Assembly (NCBI GenBank): GCA_949296645.1
Contig: CASFPH010000004.1
Location: 23,106-87,105 of the forward strand
From: an uncultured Bacteroidales bacterium
Lineage (GTDB): Bacteria > Bacteroidota > Bacteroidia > Bacteroidales > UBA932
Length of the DNA stretch: 64,000 nt
Reading direction: 5' to 3'
The position numbers and the translations under genes were made by a program. The notes beneath the pieces are model-generated. The model saw nothing but the letters and a program-made list of their open reading frames with translations. It did not search any database and was not told the origin of the DNA. This document shows, piece by piece, positions 9,608 to 19,475 of the stretch. Positions within the stretch are counted from its first letter, which is position 1. Each line of letters opens with the position of its first letter.

Positions 9608-12391
9608 TTATAGTGTTCTTTTTATTTCTACAATTGTGTATGACTCGATTACGTCATTGATCTTTATGTCATTGAATCCGTTTACGTTCAGTCCGCAGTC
9701 ATATCCCGCAGATACTTCCTTGACATCGTCCTTGAATCTTTTCAGTGATCCGAGTTCTCCGGTATAGATTACGATGCCGTCCCTGATGACACGTACCTTT
9801 GCATTTCGCACCATCTTTCCTTCCTTGACCATGCATCCGGCAATCGTACCGACTTTCGAAATCTTGAAGGTTTCCCTTACTTCTGCCACTGCTGAAATTT
9901 CTTCTTTTTCTTCAGGTGCAAGCATTCCTTCAATACCACTCTTGACTTCGTTTATCGCATCATATATTACCGAATACAGTCTTATCTCTATTTCTTCCTT
10001 TTCAGCAAGTTTCCTTGCACTTGCCGATGGCCTTACCTGGAATCCTATAATGATGGCATTGGATGCTGCTGCAAGTAGAACATCGGATTCTGAAATCGCT
10101 CCCACAGCCTTGTGGATTACATTTACGTGTATTTCTTCTGTAGAGAGTTTTATGAGTGAATCCGAAAGTGCTTCGATTGATCCGTCGACATCTCCCTTTA
10201 CTATTACATTGAGTTCCTGGAAATTGCCTATCGCTATCCTTCGTCCTATTTCTTCGAGGGTTATGTGTTTTTGTGTCCTCAGTCCCTGAATCCTTATGAG
10301 CTGTTCTCTCTTGTTGGCTATTTCCTTGGCTTCCTTTTCATCTTCCATTATGTTGAAGGTTTCGCCTGCTGTCGGAGCTCCATTCAGACCGAGTACGGAT
10401 ACAGGTGTTGACGGACCTGCTTCACTTACTTTCTGCCCTCTTTCATTGAACATCGCCTTGATTTTGCCCGTATAGCATCCGCTAAGCATCACGTCTCCTA
10501 CTCTCATTGTTCCCGACTGTACAAGTATTGTTGCAAGGTAACCCCTTCCTTTATCCAGTGACGATTCTATGACCGTGCCTGTGGCCCTTTTGTTCGGATT
10601 TGCCTTGAGTTCCAGCAGATCTGCTTCAAGAAGTACCTTCTCAAGCAAGAGGTCTACGTTTATGCCTTTTTTTGCCGAAATTTCCTGACATTGATATTTG
10701 CCGCCCCAGTCTTCTACCAGAATATTCATGTTTGCAAGCTGTTCCTTGATCTTTTCAGGATTTGCGCCCTGCTTGTCTATTTTATTTATGGCGAATATCA
10801 TCGGAACTCCGGCAGCCTGTGCATGATTGATAGCTTCCACGGTCTGCGGCATTATCGCATCATCCGCTGCCACTATGATGATGGCAAGGTCGGTTATCTT
10901 CGCGCCCCTTGCACGCATGGCTGTAAAAGCTTCGTGACCAGGAGTATCAAGGAATGTGATTCTTCTTCCGTTTGCAAGCCTGACGTTGTATGCCCCTATA
11001 TGCTGGGTTATACCTCCGGCTTCTCCGGCTATGACGTTCGTGCGCCTTATATTGTCGAGCAGTGATGTTTTACCGTGGTCCACATGTCCCATTACGGTTA
11101 CGATAGGAGGTCTTTCCACAAGGTCTTCTTCCGAGTCGGCTTCTTCATGTATTGCATCCTGTATTTCAGCGGTAACGAATTCTATCGTATAGCCGAATTC
11201 TTCGGCAACAAGTACGAGTGCTTCAGCATCGAGCCTCTGGTTGATGGATACCATCAGACCGAGATTCATGCAGGCTTCGATAACCTTGGTCACAGGAACA
11301 TTCATCATTACGGAGAGGTCGTTTACGGTAACGAATTCCGTGACTTTTAGAATCTTGCTTTCGAGTTGCTGCAGTTCCTGCTCTTCCATCATCTTTTGTG
11401 ATATATGCTCCCTCTTTTCCTTCCTGTGCTTTGCCGAACCCTTGTTCTTGCTCTTGGTTTCGGTCATCCTTGCATATGTTTCCTTTATCTGCTTCTGTAC
11501 TGCATCTTCGTCTATCTCTACCTTGACAGGTTTGAACTTTTCCTTGTTGTTTTTCTTGTTCTTTTTGCCTGCCTGCTGGGACTGTATGTTCTGCTGCTGG
11601 AATTTCCCGTCTTTCGGAGAATTCTGTTTCTGGAACTTTTCCTTTTTCGCTTCTTTGTTTATGTCTACCTTTTCACGTTGTTTCTGTATCCTTTCCCTTT
11701 TTCCCTTACCCTGTTTTTGCTGTGAAGGATTTTTCTTTTTGTCGAATTGCGACAGGTCGATTGTACCTATGGTTTTTGGACCTGTCAACTTTTCCACTTT
11801 TGTTTCAATGTGTTCAATCACATTGTGGCTCATGTTTTCGGTTGGATTCTGCACGGAGTCTTTTCTTTCCATATTTTCAGGCTCGTTTATCACTTCTTCA
11901 GCTTTTGCAGTCCCCTTTTCTGTGTCATTATTCCCGTTTCCTGCATGTGTCTGCTCGTGCATGTGCTCTGCTTCAGACGCAGGTTTGTTGTCTTCAATCC
12001 TGCTTTCGGGAACTGCCGTCTGTTCTTCGGTTTGCTCTTTCTTTTTCAAATCGTTTATGTGACCTATGATTTTAGGCTTGGGAATGTCTGTTATTGTGGT
12101 CTTTATTATTACTTCCGGAACAACTTCCTCTTCCTCTTCCTCTTTGGTCCTTCTTTCTTCCGCGCTTCTGGTAATCTCTTTTGCCCGTATAGGAACTTTT
12201 TTGGAGTCTTCTTTTATCTTCTGTTCCTTGCCGTACTCCTTTCTCACCATTTCATAAGCTTCTGGAGTTATTTTAGCGCTCGGATTGCTCTCTACTTCAA
12301 ATCCTTTTTTCTGCAGGAACATGATAAGGGTGGATATGCCTATATTAAATTCTTTTATTACTTTGCTGATTCTTATATTTTCGTTCGTCAT
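9608..12391 (-). CDS. infB: Translation initiation factor IF-2
   Basis: 927 residues. IF-2 is the GTPase that places initiator tRNA on the 30S subunit and promotes subunit joining. A short N-terminal helical module (about 1-55) is followed by a long charged, K/E/Q-rich linker (about 60-340). The G domain carries [16 protein letters not shown] (about 428-443), DTPGHEAF and NKID. Domains II-IV follow, ending [16 protein letters not shown]. It lies 82 bases after nusA on the same strand, keeping the widespread rimP-nusA-infB order. Long open frames on the opposite strand inside the linker are composition artefacts. Confidence 0.97.
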   Translation of the reverse strand: MTNENIRISKVIKEFNIGISTLIMFLQKKGFEVESNPSAKITPEAYEMVRKEYGKEQKIKEDSKKVPIRAKEITRSAEERRTKEEEEEEVVPEVIIKTTITDIPKPKIIGHINDLKKKEQTEEQTAVPESRIEDNKPASEAEHMHEQTHAGNGNNDTEKGTAKAEEVINEPENMERKDSVQNPTENMSHNVIEHIETKVEKLTGPKTIGTIDLSQFDKKKNPSQQKQGKGKRERIQKQREKVDINKEAKKEKFQKQNSPKDGKFQQQNIQSQQAGKKNKKNNKEKFKPVKVEIDEDAVQKQIKETYARMTETKSKNKGSAKHRKEKREHISQKMMEEQELQQLESKILKVTEFVTVNDLSVMMNVPVTKVIEACMNLGLMVSINQRLDAEALVLVAEEFGYTIEFVTAEIQDAIHEEADSEEDLVERPPIVTVMGHVDHGKTSLLDNIRRTNVIAGEAGGITQHIGAYNVRLANGRRITFLDTPGHEAFTAMRARGAKITDLAIIIVAADDAIMPQTVEAINHAQAAGVPMIFAINKIDKQGANPEKIKEQLANMNILVEDWGGKYQCQEISAKKGINVDLLLEKVLLEADLLELKANPNKRATGTVIESSLDKGRGYLATILVQSGTMRVGDVMLSGCYTGKIKAMFNERGQKVSEAGPSTPVSVLGLNGAPTAGETFNIMEDEKEAKEIANKREQLIRIQGLRTQKHITLEEIGRRIAIGNFQELNVIVKGDVDGSIEALSDSLIKLSTEEIHVNVIHKAVGAISESDVLLAAASNAIIIGFQVRPSASARKLAEKEEIEIRLYSVIYDAINEVKSGIEGMLAPEEKEEISAVAEVRETFKISKVGTIAGCMVKEGKMVRNAKVRVIRDGIVIYTGELGSLKRFKDDVKEVSAGYDCGLNVNGFNDIKINDVIESYTIVEIKRTL

Positions 12392-12473
12392 ATTAAACTC
12401 CTTGTTGTTATGTTATACAATTGGCTGTACCTGAAGAGCAGGATCTGTCTGTTAGTGTACCGGAAGAACGGTG

Positions 12474-13712
12474 TCAGTCTTCAAATTCGGACTGCAGTAT
12501 CTTCTGTACCTCAATGACTGTTTCTTCCTCAAGGTCGGCCCTTCTTACAATTTCGTCAACGGAAAGGTTAAGGACACTTTTGGCAGTGTCGCATCCGATT
12601 GCCTGCAACTGCTTGATGATCCAGTCTTCGATCTCATCGGAAAATTCTGTAAGAAAAACGTCTTCCTCTTCGCTGTCTATTTCGCGGAATACGTCTATTT
12701 CATATCCTACAAGCTGGCCTGCAAGCTTGATGTTGCTTCCCATCTTGCCTATTGCAAGTGAGACCTCGGAAGGTTTAAGGTATACGCCTATACGTTTCTC
12801 TTCCTCGTTTATCTTTATATATGAAATTTTTGCCGGGTTGAGGGCGCGCTGTACAAGCAACTGTGTGTTTGATGTCCAGTTGATGATGTCTATGTTCTCG
12901 TTCCTCAGTTCCCTTACTATGCCATGGATTCTTGACCCTTTGATGCCGACACATGCCCCAACCGGATCTATTCTTTCATCATATGATTCAACGGCGACCT
13001 TGGCCCTTTCTCCAGGTATACGCACTATTTTCTTTATGGTTATAAGTCCGTCGAATATTTCAGGAACCTCCTGTTCGAACAGTCTTTCCAGAAACTCCGG
13101 TGCTGTTCTTGAAAGGGTAATGACAGGATTGTTGTTGATCATTTCCACCTTGTGTATAACGGCCTTTACCGCATCTCCCTTCCTGAAGATATCTGAAGGA
13201 ATCTGCTCCGATTTCGGAAGCACGAGTTCGTTGCCTTCTTCATCCATTACCATAACTTCCTTTTTCCAAGCCTGGTAAACTTCACCTACAAGGATTTCTC
13301 CTACCTTTTCACGGTATTTGTTGTAGAGGTTGGCTTTTTCTATGTCCATGATGCGGCTTGAGAGATTCTGCCTCAGGTTAAGGATGCCTCTTCTTCCGAA
13401 ACTTGAGAGTTTTACTTCTTCGGTGAAGTCTTCACCGATTTCATAACCGGCATCCGGATCAAGTCTGTTTACTTCTTCCAGTGAAATCTGAGTATTTGGA
13501 TCCTCTACAGTTTCCACTATTTCCCTGTTTCTCCAGATTTCAAAGTCCCCTTTGTCGATATTGATTATTATGTCGAAATTGTCGGCGGAACCGTACATCC
13601 TTATGAGTTGAGTCTTGAAAATGTCCTCCAGAACACTCATCATGGTAGGCCTGTCGATGTTTTTAAGTTCCTTGAACTCCGCAAAGGTGTTTATTAAGTT
13701 CAATCCTTCCAT
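12474..13712 (-). CDS. nusA: Transcription termination/antitermination factor NusA
   Basis: 412 residues, the short form usual for Bacteroidota; it lacks the two C-terminal acidic repeats of E. coli NusA. NusA binds RNA polymerase and nascent RNA to modulate pausing and termination. Visible are the N-terminal polymerase-binding domain (about 1-130), an S1 domain containing VGEILVGEVYQAWKKE (about 136-200), and two KH domains with GVKGSRI-like ACVGIKGSRIHGIVREL and LAIGKMGSNIKLAGQL. The C-terminus (ETVIEVQKILQSEFED) may be a degenerate helix-hairpin-helix. It sits between rimP (21-base gap) and infB. Confidence 0.95.
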   Translation of the reverse strand: MEGLNLINTFAEFKELKNIDRPTMMSVLEDIFKTQLIRMYGSADNFDIIINIDKGDFEIWRNREIVETVEDPNTQISLEEVNRLDPDAGYEIGEDFTEEVKLSSFGRRGILNLRQNLSSRIMDIEKANLYNKYREKVGEILVGEVYQAWKKEVMVMDEEGNELVLPKSEQIPSDIFRKGDAVKAVIHKVEMINNNPVITLSRTAPEFLERLFEQEVPEIFDGLITIKKIVRIPGERAKVAVESYDERIDPVGACVGIKGSRIHGIVRELRNENIDIINWTSNTQLLVQRALNPAKISYIKINEEEKRIGVYLKPSEVSLAIGKMGSNIKLAGQLVGYEIDVFREIDSEEEDVFLTEFSDEIEDWIIKQLQAIGCDTAKSVLNLSVDEIVRRADLEEETVIEVQKILQSEFED

Positions 13713-13733
13713 TTTATATCGTTTGTTTTATTG

Positions 13734-14204
13734 TTATCTGAAATTGATGTATGGCATTGCCTGTTTTATTTGATCGAAGCCGATTTCACGGCTCATTTCA
13801 GTCCGCACTTTCCTCTTTTTGCCTTCAGGCTTTACCATTGCCGTGTAAGAGACATTCAGGGCATTGTCGCGGACTTCATTCAGAGTGCATTTGAGCTTTT
13901 CCCCGTCTTTCAGCAATATTTCTATTTCCTTACCCTTGAATTTAAGGTATTGCCTGATAACCTTGAACGGCCTGTCTAGTCCTGCAGAACTGACCGTAAG
14001 GGAATAATCCTCAATTTCCCTGTCCAGTTTTTCTTCTATGAGATTGCTCAGTGATTCGCAGTCTCCGAGGTCTATTTCGCCATTGTCTTTCTCTATATAT
14101 ACGGTGATGTCATTGTCTTTGGTGACCTCGATATCCGTAAGGAAAACAGGTGTCCCTTCCTGTATTTCCTCAATAATGTGAAGTATTTCTTCTTTCTGTA
14201 TCAT
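13734..14204 (-). CDS. rimP: Ribosome maturation factor RimP
   Basis: 156 residues from the ATG at 14204 (MIQKEEIL...). The frame stays open upstream to 14252, with another ATG at 14216, but the earlier codons overlap a strong hairpin and do not look like the family. RimP assists late 30S subunit maturation. The two-domain layout is visible: an alpha/beta N-domain with IEVTKDNDITVYIEKDNGEIDLGDCESLS-type sequence, then the signature SSAGLDRPFKVIRQY, and an SH3-like C-domain with GKEIEILLKDGEKLKCTL. It is first in the rimP-nusA-infB cluster, so leader features probably affect all three genes. Confidence 0.92.
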   Translation of the reverse strand: MIQKEEILHIIEEIQEGTPVFLTDIEVTKDNDITVYIEKDNGEIDLGDCESLSNLIEEKLDREIEDYSLTVSSAGLDRPFKVIRQYLKFKGKEIEILLKDGEKLKCTLNEVRDNALNVSYTAMVKPEGKKRKVRTEMSREIGFDQIKQAMPYINFR

Positions 14205-14219
14205 GGCTTTTATCATGCA

Positions 14220-14243
14220 ATAAGGGGACTCGCGTCCCCTTAT
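14220..14243 (-). promoter_or_regulatory. Perfect 10-bp hairpin with GCGA tetraloop in the rimP leader
   Basis: On the minus strand ATAAGGGGAC is followed by the loop GCGA (a GNRA tetraloop) and GTCCCCTTAT, a perfect 10-bp stem. It ends 15 bases before the rimP ATG at 14204 and 3 bases before the alternative ATG at 14216. No T-run follows, so it is not a standard terminator. It may be a 5' stabiliser or a binding site for autoregulation of the rimP-nusA-infB operon; the function is inferred. Confidence 0.6.
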
Positions 14244-14331
14244 CCTTTTCACAAATCTCCTGCAAAATTAATGCTTAATTATCGGAAGTCCAAATTTTTA
14301 TTAATTTTTATCAAGATTATTTACAAATTTT

Positions 14332-14339
14332 TAACTTTA
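14332..14339 (+). promoter_or_regulatory. Weak -7 box (TAACTTTA) before the HD hydrolase gene
   Basis: TAACTTTA differs from TAnnTTTG only at the last base. It ends four bases before the ATG at 14344, so if used the message would be leaderless. The upstream 60 bases are A/T-rich. Confidence 0.35.
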
Positions 14340-14343
14340 CGGC

Positions 14344-15558
14344 ATGATTGTGCATAAAAAGATAGTCAATGATCCTGTACACGGATTCATAGATATACCT
14401 GACGGATTGATACTCAAGGTCGTTGAACATCCGTGCCTGCAGAGGTTGAGGAATATAAAGCAGCTCGGCATGACATATCTGGTTTATCCAGGTGCTTGTC
14501 ACAGCCGTTTTTCGCATGCTTTGGGGGCGATGCATCTGATGCGCGAGGCGATAGGTGTCCTCAGATCGAAAGGCGTGGAAATATCATCCGATGAGGAAAC
14601 GGCTGCCTGCGTGGCGATACTGCTTCATGATATAGGGCACGGTCCTTTCAGTCATGCACTTGAGAGCGCGATAGTTACCGGAATGACTCATGAAGAGATA
14701 TCGCTTGCGCTTATGAAACGCATAAACGACGAGATGAATGGCGAAATCAGTGAAGCTATTTCGATATTTACCGGAGAACACAGGAAGAAATTCCTGCATC
14801 AGTTGGTTTCCAGCCAGTTGGATGTAGACAGACTGGATTATCTTACAAGGGACAGTTTTTATTCAGGAGTGGCGGAAGGAATGATAGGCCTAGAAAGGAT
14901 AATCAAGATGCTTACGGTAAGGGACAATTCACTGATAGTCGAGTCAAAAGGCGTGAATTCGGTTGAAAAATTCCTCATTTCAAGAAGACTTATGTACTGG
15001 CAGGTTTATCTGCACAAAACGGTAATAGCGGCTGAAAGACTTATGATAAATCTTCTCAGAAGGGCGTCTTTTCTTCTTGAAGCGGGTGAGAGTCTAGAAA
15101 TATCGCGGTCTCTGCGCTATCTGCTGCTTAACGGAGCATCCAAGTTCGATACGGATAATATACTTGACAATTTCCTTCTTATTGACGATTCGGACATAAT
15201 CTATTCGATAAAGCGCTGGGAATTTGCAGATGATGCGGTGTTGTCGGATCTCAGCAAGAGCATAATGCACCGCAATCTTCCTAAGGTAGAGATGTCTTCT
15301 TCTCCGGTAAATATGGATTATTACGACATGATATGCAGGAAGATGCTTGAATCGGGGAAATACGGAGAGGAAAATCTGAACTATTATGTCTTCAGAGGTG
15401 TTGTAGAAAACAAAGGATATGACAGTGATGAGGAGATACGTATATTGAACAAGGACGGAAGTACGGACAATATATATGATATATCGGATATGCTTTCAGC
15501 CGAGGCATTTTCCAGGATTACAAAGAAGTATTTTCTGTGCCGTCCAAAAAACATATAA
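14344..15558 (+). CDS. HD-superfamily phosphohydrolase (dNTPase/SAMHD1-like)
   Basis: 404 residues. HD proteins are metal-dependent phosphohydrolases; this subgroup resembles dNTP triphosphohydrolases and SAMHD1-like enzymes. The start DPVHGFIDIPD is characteristic. Metal ligands are recognisable in SRFSHALGAMHLM (about 54-66), the HD pair in ILLHDIGHGPFSHALE (about 92-107, H95-D96), and the distal Asp in DVDRLDYLTRDSF. The substrate is unknown. It lies 29 bases upstream of lpxD and is probably co-transcribed with the lipid A genes, an arrangement common in Bacteroidota. Confidence 0.85.
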   Translation: MIVHKKIVNDPVHGFIDIPDGLILKVVEHPCLQRLRNIKQLGMTYLVYPGACHSRFSHALGAMHLMREAIGVLRSKGVEISSDEETAACVAILLHDIGHGPFSHALESAIVTGMTHEEISLALMKRINDEMNGEISEAISIFTGEHRKKFLHQLVSSQLDVDRLDYLTRDSFYSGVAEGMIGLERIIKMLTVRDNSLIVESKGVNSVEKFLISRRLMYWQVYLHKTVIAAERLMINLLRRASFLLEAGESLEISRSLRYLLLNGASKFDTDNILDNFLLIDDSDIIYSIKRWEFADDAVLSDLSKSIMHRNLPKVEMSSSPVNMDYYDMICRKMLESGKYGEENLNYYVFRGVVENKGYDSDEEIRILNKDGSTDNIYDISDMLSAEAFSRITKKYFLCRPKNI

Positions 15559-15587
15559 AAAGTAATAGAAAAGAAAAAATAAAGAAT

Positions 15588-16586
15588 ATGGAACTTTCTG
15601 CGAAAGAAATAGCTGCCCATGTCTCTGGGAATATAGAAGGCAATGCCGATGTCAAGGTGCGTACGGTTGCAAGAATAGAAAGCGGAAAACCGGGAAGCCT
15701 GTGCTTCCTTGCCAATCCGAAATATGAGCATTATCTGTATACATGCAAGGCCAGCATTGTAATAATAAACAGAACATTTGAACTTAGGGAGCCTGTTTCG
15801 GCCACTCTCATAAGGGTAGATGACTCCTATCAGGCAATAGCTTCGCTTCTGGAACTTTTCAATACGATGAAGGCTTCGATGAAAAAGGGCCGTTCCTGGA
15901 GGGCATCCGTAGCATGGTCCGCAAAACTTGGAAAACGGGTTTATGTCGGTCCCGGGGCGGTGATATCCAAAAAGTCGGCAATCGGGGACTTTACACAGAT
16001 ATATCCTCAGGTTTTTATCGGGGAGAATGTCAGGATAGGAAAAAACTGTATATTGTATTCCGGTGTAAAGGTGTATCAGGGTTGCGTGATCGGGGACAAT
16101 TGCATCATCCATGCAAATACCGTGGTAGGATCCGATGGATTCGGGTTTGCTCCTGTTGAAGACGGTTCATACAAGAAGATTCCGCAGACAGGAAATGTCG
16201 TCATAGAGGATAATTGTGAAATAGGAGCCAATACTGTTGTGGACAGGGCTACAATGGGGTCTACATTTGTAAGAAAAGGAGTGAAGATAGATAATCTTGT
16301 ACAGATCGCCCACAATGTCGACGTCGGTTCGAATACTGTCATTGCAGGTCAGGCCGGAATAGCAGGTTCGGTGAAAATCGGCAAGGGCTGCCAGATAGGA
16401 GGCCAGGTCGGAATATCAGGGCATCTTTCGATAGCCGACGGTGCCAGAATCGCTGCACAGAGTGGAATCATCGGTACGGTAAAACAGGAAAATTCAGTAC
16501 TTATGGGAAGTCCTGCCATAAACCATTCGGATTATATCAAGGCTTACTCCATTTTCAGAAAACTACATAAGATAAAAATAAATTAG
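15588..16586 (+). CDS. lpxD: UDP-3-O-(3-hydroxyacyl)glucosamine N-acyltransferase
   Basis: 332 residues from the ATG at 15588 (MELSAKEIAAHV...); the open frame extends upstream into the HD gene but those codons are not LpxD-like. LpxD adds the N-linked acyl chain in the third step of lipid A synthesis. An N-terminal uridine-binding domain (about 1-100, with SGKPGSLCFLANPKY) precedes a left-handed beta helix of hexapeptide repeats such as IGDNCIIHANTVVGSDGFG. The catalytic histidine lies in QIAHNVDVGSN. The order lpxD, lpxC-fabZ, lpxA follows. Confidence 0.95.
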   Translation: MELSAKEIAAHVSGNIEGNADVKVRTVARIESGKPGSLCFLANPKYEHYLYTCKASIVIINRTFELREPVSATLIRVDDSYQAIASLLELFNTMKASMKKGRSWRASVAWSAKLGKRVYVGPGAVISKKSAIGDFTQIYPQVFIGENVRIGKNCILYSGVKVYQGCVIGDNCIIHANTVVGSDGFGFAPVEDGSYKKIPQTGNVVIEDNCEIGANTVVDRATMGSTFVRKGVKIDNLVQIAHNVDVGSNTVIAGQAGIAGSVKIGKGCQIGGQVGISGHLSIADGARIAAQSGIIGTVKQENSVLMGSPAINHSDYIKAYSIFRKLHKIKIN

Positions 16587-16594
16587 TATATTTG
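16587..16594 (+). promoter_or_regulatory. Putative internal promoter -7 box (TATATTTG) before lpxC-fabZ
   Basis: TATATTTG overlaps the last base of the lpxD stop codon area and lies about 30 bases before the lpxC-fabZ ATG at 16625. It matches TAnnTTTG exactly, but no convincing -33 element was found. Confidence 0.4.
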
Positions 16595-16624
16595 CGAATT
16601 CATAAATTTCAGAAACAACACAGA

Positions 16625-18016
16625 ATGAGCAGACAGAGGACGTTAAGCAAGTCATATACTTTTGAAGGAAAGGGCCTTCATACGGGGCTGGAAGTCAAAA
16701 TGACAATATCTCCGGCAGAAGCAGGATCAGGTATTAGATTTCACAGACAGGATATAGGGGAAGATGCGATAATCCAGGCGAATGCGGATTATGTGACATC
16801 TACTTCGCGTGGAACCACCCTTGAAAAGGGAGAGGTAAAGGTATCCACGATAGAGCACCTTATGGCGGCATTGTCGGGTTTGGGTATAGACAATGCTCTT
16901 GTTTCGGTAAACGGACCTGAACTTCCTATACTGGACGGCAGTGCCAGAGAATACGCCGAAGTACTGAAAAACGACCCGATGGTGGAGCAGGATGCCGAAA
17001 GGGAGTACCTTGTGATTACCGAGAAGATCCATTACCGTGACGAGGAATCAGGTTCCGAGATAACAATATTGCCGGATGACGGATTCTCCGTGGATGTAAT
17101 GATAGACTACAATTCCAAGGTACTCGGAAACCAGTATGCATCATTTAATGAGAATACGGACTTTGCAGCAGAGGTAGCTCCTTGCCGTACATTCGTATTT
17201 TTCCATGAACTTGAATTCCTGTACAGGAACAATCTTATCAAGGGCGGCGATATGGAAAATGCCATAGTTGTGGTTGAGAATGAAGTTCCTCAGGATGAAC
17301 TGGACAGACTTTCAGCGCTTTTCAATGTCGAAAAGCTTCAGCGCGTGCCGGAAGGGTATCTCAATCACCTTCAGTTGAGGTTTTCCAATGAATGTGCAAG
17401 ACACAAACTTCTCGATGTAATGGGGGATTTCGCTTTATGCGGATACCCTGTAAAGGGAAAGGTAATAGCGAACAAGCCAGGGCACCATATAAATACGATA
17501 GTTTCGAAAATGCTCAGAAAATATGCCAGAACATATTTCGCAAAAAGGGAAATTCCGGTCTATGATCCGAACAAACCTGCAGTTTTGGATATAAACGGCA
17601 TAAAGAAACTTCTTCCGCACAGGTCTCCGTTCCTTATGGTAGACAGAATTGTGGAAATGTCGGAAGAAAAGGTTGTCGGCGTGAAGATGATAGGAGTGAA
17701 CGAATGGTATTTCCAGGGTCATTTTCCACAGGAACCAGTGATGCCTGGAGTGCTGATTGTAGAGGCTATGGCGCAGGTGGGAGGAATACTTGTCCTTGCC
17801 GGTGTCGACGAACCTGAAAAATATTCTACTTATTTTGCAAAGATAGATGGAGTGAAATTCAAGAGAAAAGTAGTTCCAGGCGATGTACTCGTATTTAAAC
17901 TCATTCTTACCCAGCCTTTGAGAAGGAGTATGGTTTGCATGAGAGGAGAGACTTATGTCGGTGATCAGCTGGTATGTGAAGGGGAATTCATGGCGCAAGT
18001 AATAAAAAACAAATGA
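16625..18016 (+). CDS. lpxC-fabZ: Bifunctional LpxC deacetylase / FabZ dehydratase
   Basis: 463 residues from the ATG at 16625; a TTG at 16592 opens the same frame but its codons precede the conserved RQRTLSKSYTFEGKGLHTG. The first about 310 residues are LpxC, the zinc-dependent UDP-3-O-acyl-GlcNAc deacetylase that commits substrate to lipid A, with zinc ligands in VSTIEHLMAALSGLGIDNA and HKLLDVMGDFAL. The last about 145 residues are FabZ, 3-hydroxyacyl-ACP dehydratase, with LLPHRSPFLMVDRI and HFPQEPVMPGVLIVEAMAQ (His and Glu catalytic). This fusion is standard in Bacteroidota and links lipid A synthesis to fatty acid elongation. lpxA begins four bases later. Confidence 0.97.
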   Translation: MSRQRTLSKSYTFEGKGLHTGLEVKMTISPAEAGSGIRFHRQDIGEDAIIQANADYVTSTSRGTTLEKGEVKVSTIEHLMAALSGLGIDNALVSVNGPELPILDGSAREYAEVLKNDPMVEQDAEREYLVITEKIHYRDEESGSEITILPDDGFSVDVMIDYNSKVLGNQYASFNENTDFAAEVAPCRTFVFFHELEFLYRNNLIKGGDMENAIVVVENEVPQDELDRLSALFNVEKLQRVPEGYLNHLQLRFSNECARHKLLDVMGDFALCGYPVKGKVIANKPGHHINTIVSKMLRKYARTYFAKREIPVYDPNKPAVLDINGIKKLLPHRSPFLMVDRIVEMSEEKVVGVKMIGVNEWYFQGHFPQEPVMPGVLIVEAMAQVGGILVLAGVDEPEKYSTYFAKIDGVKFKRKVVPGDVLVFKLILTQPLRRSMVCMRGETYVGDQLVCEGEFMAQVIKNK

Positions 18017-18020
18017 TATT

Positions 18021-18818
18021 ATGGACAATAAGGTTATACACCCCAACGCCAAAATCGGGAAAAATGTAGAGATAGGTCCGTTTTCATACATTGCTGAAAA
18101 TGTGGAGATAGGGGATGGCACATGGATAGGTCCAAATGTGACCATAATGGATTATGTGAAAATAGGAAAGAACTGCAGGATATTTCCGGGCGCCGTTGTC
18201 GGAGCAATACCGCAGGATCTTAAATTTGCGGGGGAAGTTTCTTATGTGGAGATAGGGGACAATACCATAATCAGGGAATGTGCGACTATAAACAGAGGTA
18301 CGGCGGCCAGTGGAAAAGGTATCACGAAGGTGGGCAGCAATTCCATGATAATGTCTTATGTTCATGTGGCTCATGACTGTGTAGTGGGGGATCATGTAAT
18401 ACTTGTAAGCTATGTGGGAATTGCAGGAGAAACGGTCGTAGACGATTATGCAATCATCGGTGGAAATTCGAGTGCACACCAGTTTACCAGAATAGGTGCC
18501 CATGCCATGGTGGCAGGAGGGTCGCTGATAGGAAAAGATGTACCCCCGTTCATTCTGGCAGGACACAGACCTCTCGTATTCGGAGGCCTTAATATAGTTG
18601 GTTTGAGAAGACGCGGATTTTCCAATGAGAGAATAGATAATCTGCGTGATATATACAGGGTGCTGTATCAGAGCGGACTGAATTTCTCCGATGCCTGCAG
18701 AAAAATAGAAGCTGATTTCGAACCTTCCGACGACAGAAACCTTATACTTGATTTTGTAAGGACTTCCAAAAGAGGCTTGATAAAGGTAAATCTTTCCGGA
18801 ACACTGGAAGAGGAATAG
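18021..18818 (+). CDS. lpxA: Acyl-ACP--UDP-N-acetylglucosamine O-acyltransferase
   Basis: 265 residues. LpxA performs the first acylation of UDP-GlcNAc in lipid A synthesis. The N-terminal two-thirds are hexapeptide repeats of a left-handed beta helix (IGKNVEIGPFSYIAENVEIG). The catalytic His region reads MSYVHVAHDCVVGDHVI, and GQIPQDLKF-like GAIPQDLKFAGE is typical. The C-terminal helical part begins around GLRRRGFSNERIDNLRDIYR. The gene starts four bases after lpxC-fabZ. Confidence 0.97.
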   Translation: MDNKVIHPNAKIGKNVEIGPFSYIAENVEIGDGTWIGPNVTIMDYVKIGKNCRIFPGAVVGAIPQDLKFAGEVSYVEIGDNTIIRECATINRGTAASGKGITKVGSNSMIMSYVHVAHDCVVGDHVILVSYVGIAGETVVDDYAIIGGNSSAHQFTRIGAHAMVAGGSLIGKDVPPFILAGHRPLVFGGLNIVGLRRRGFSNERIDNLRDIYRVLYQSGLNFSDACRKIEADFEPSDDRNLILDFVRTSKRGLIKVNLSGTLEEE

Positions 18819-18847
18819 TAGGGGACGAAAAAGGACAGAGGATTCCG

Positions 18848-19462
18848 ATGGATAAAAAATATTTGCTTTCAACAGCATACTTTCCTCCGGTAGCTTATTT
18901 TTCCGTGATCAACAGATCCGAGGAATTCTTTATAGAAGGAATGGAATCGTTCCAGAAACAGACATACAGGACACGTTGCTACATAGATTCCGGCAACGGT
19001 CCTTTTTTTCTTAATATTCCTGTTGCAAGAATACCTGAGAACAACCGTTTCATAAAGGATGTCAGACTGGATTATTCAGAGGACTGGGTGAGGCAGCATA
19101 CACGTTCCCTGATTTCCTCATATGGTTCGACGCCTTTTTTTGAATATTATTTCTATGATGACATTCTGCCGGTCTATGAAAAGAAACATAAGTTCCTTTT
19201 TGACATGAACATGGAATTCCTGGAACTGGTGATGAACCTGGCTGGCATCAGGAAACGGTATTCCGTAACCGTGGATTATGACAAAAATCCTGTCGGCATT
19301 GTGGATCTCAGAAAAATCATATCTCCGAAGAAGGATTACTCGGAAATATATGAAATAAAACCGTACTATCAGGTTTTCAGCCATAAGCACGGTTTTACTC
19401 CTGGATTGTCTATACTGGACCTCCTTTTTCACGAAGGTCCGAATACGACATCGTATCTTTAA
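18848..19462 (+). CDS. WbqC family protein
   Basis: 204 residues. The start LLSTAYFPPVAYFSVI and the block QTYRTRCYIDSGNGPFFLNIPV match the WbqC-like family, found near polysaccharide and envelope genes. Its biochemistry is not established; a role in nucleotide-sugar or glycan synthesis has been suggested. There is no signal peptide or membrane segment. It lies 29 bases after lpxA and converges on the OmpP1/FadL-family gene with a 13-base gap. Confidence 0.75.
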   Translation: MDKKYLLSTAYFPPVAYFSVINRSEEFFIEGMESFQKQTYRTRCYIDSGNGPFFLNIPVARIPENNRFIKDVRLDYSEDWVRQHTRSLISSYGSTPFFEYYFYDDILPVYEKKHKFLFDMNMEFLELVMNLAGIRKRYSVTVDYDKNPVGIVDLRKIISPKKDYSEIYEIKPYYQVFSHKHGFTPGLSILDLLFHEGPNTTSYL

Positions 19463-19475
19463 TCACATAAAATTT

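Noticed and set aside
11241..12517. Long plus-strand open frames opposite the IF-2 linker
   Set aside because: They are rich in C, F, L and S because they are antisense to a K/E-rich coding region; infB on the other strand is certain.
16625..18016. lpxC-fabZ fusion as a sequencing artefact or novelty
   Set aside because: This fusion is standard for the phylum, and both domains are complete and in frame.
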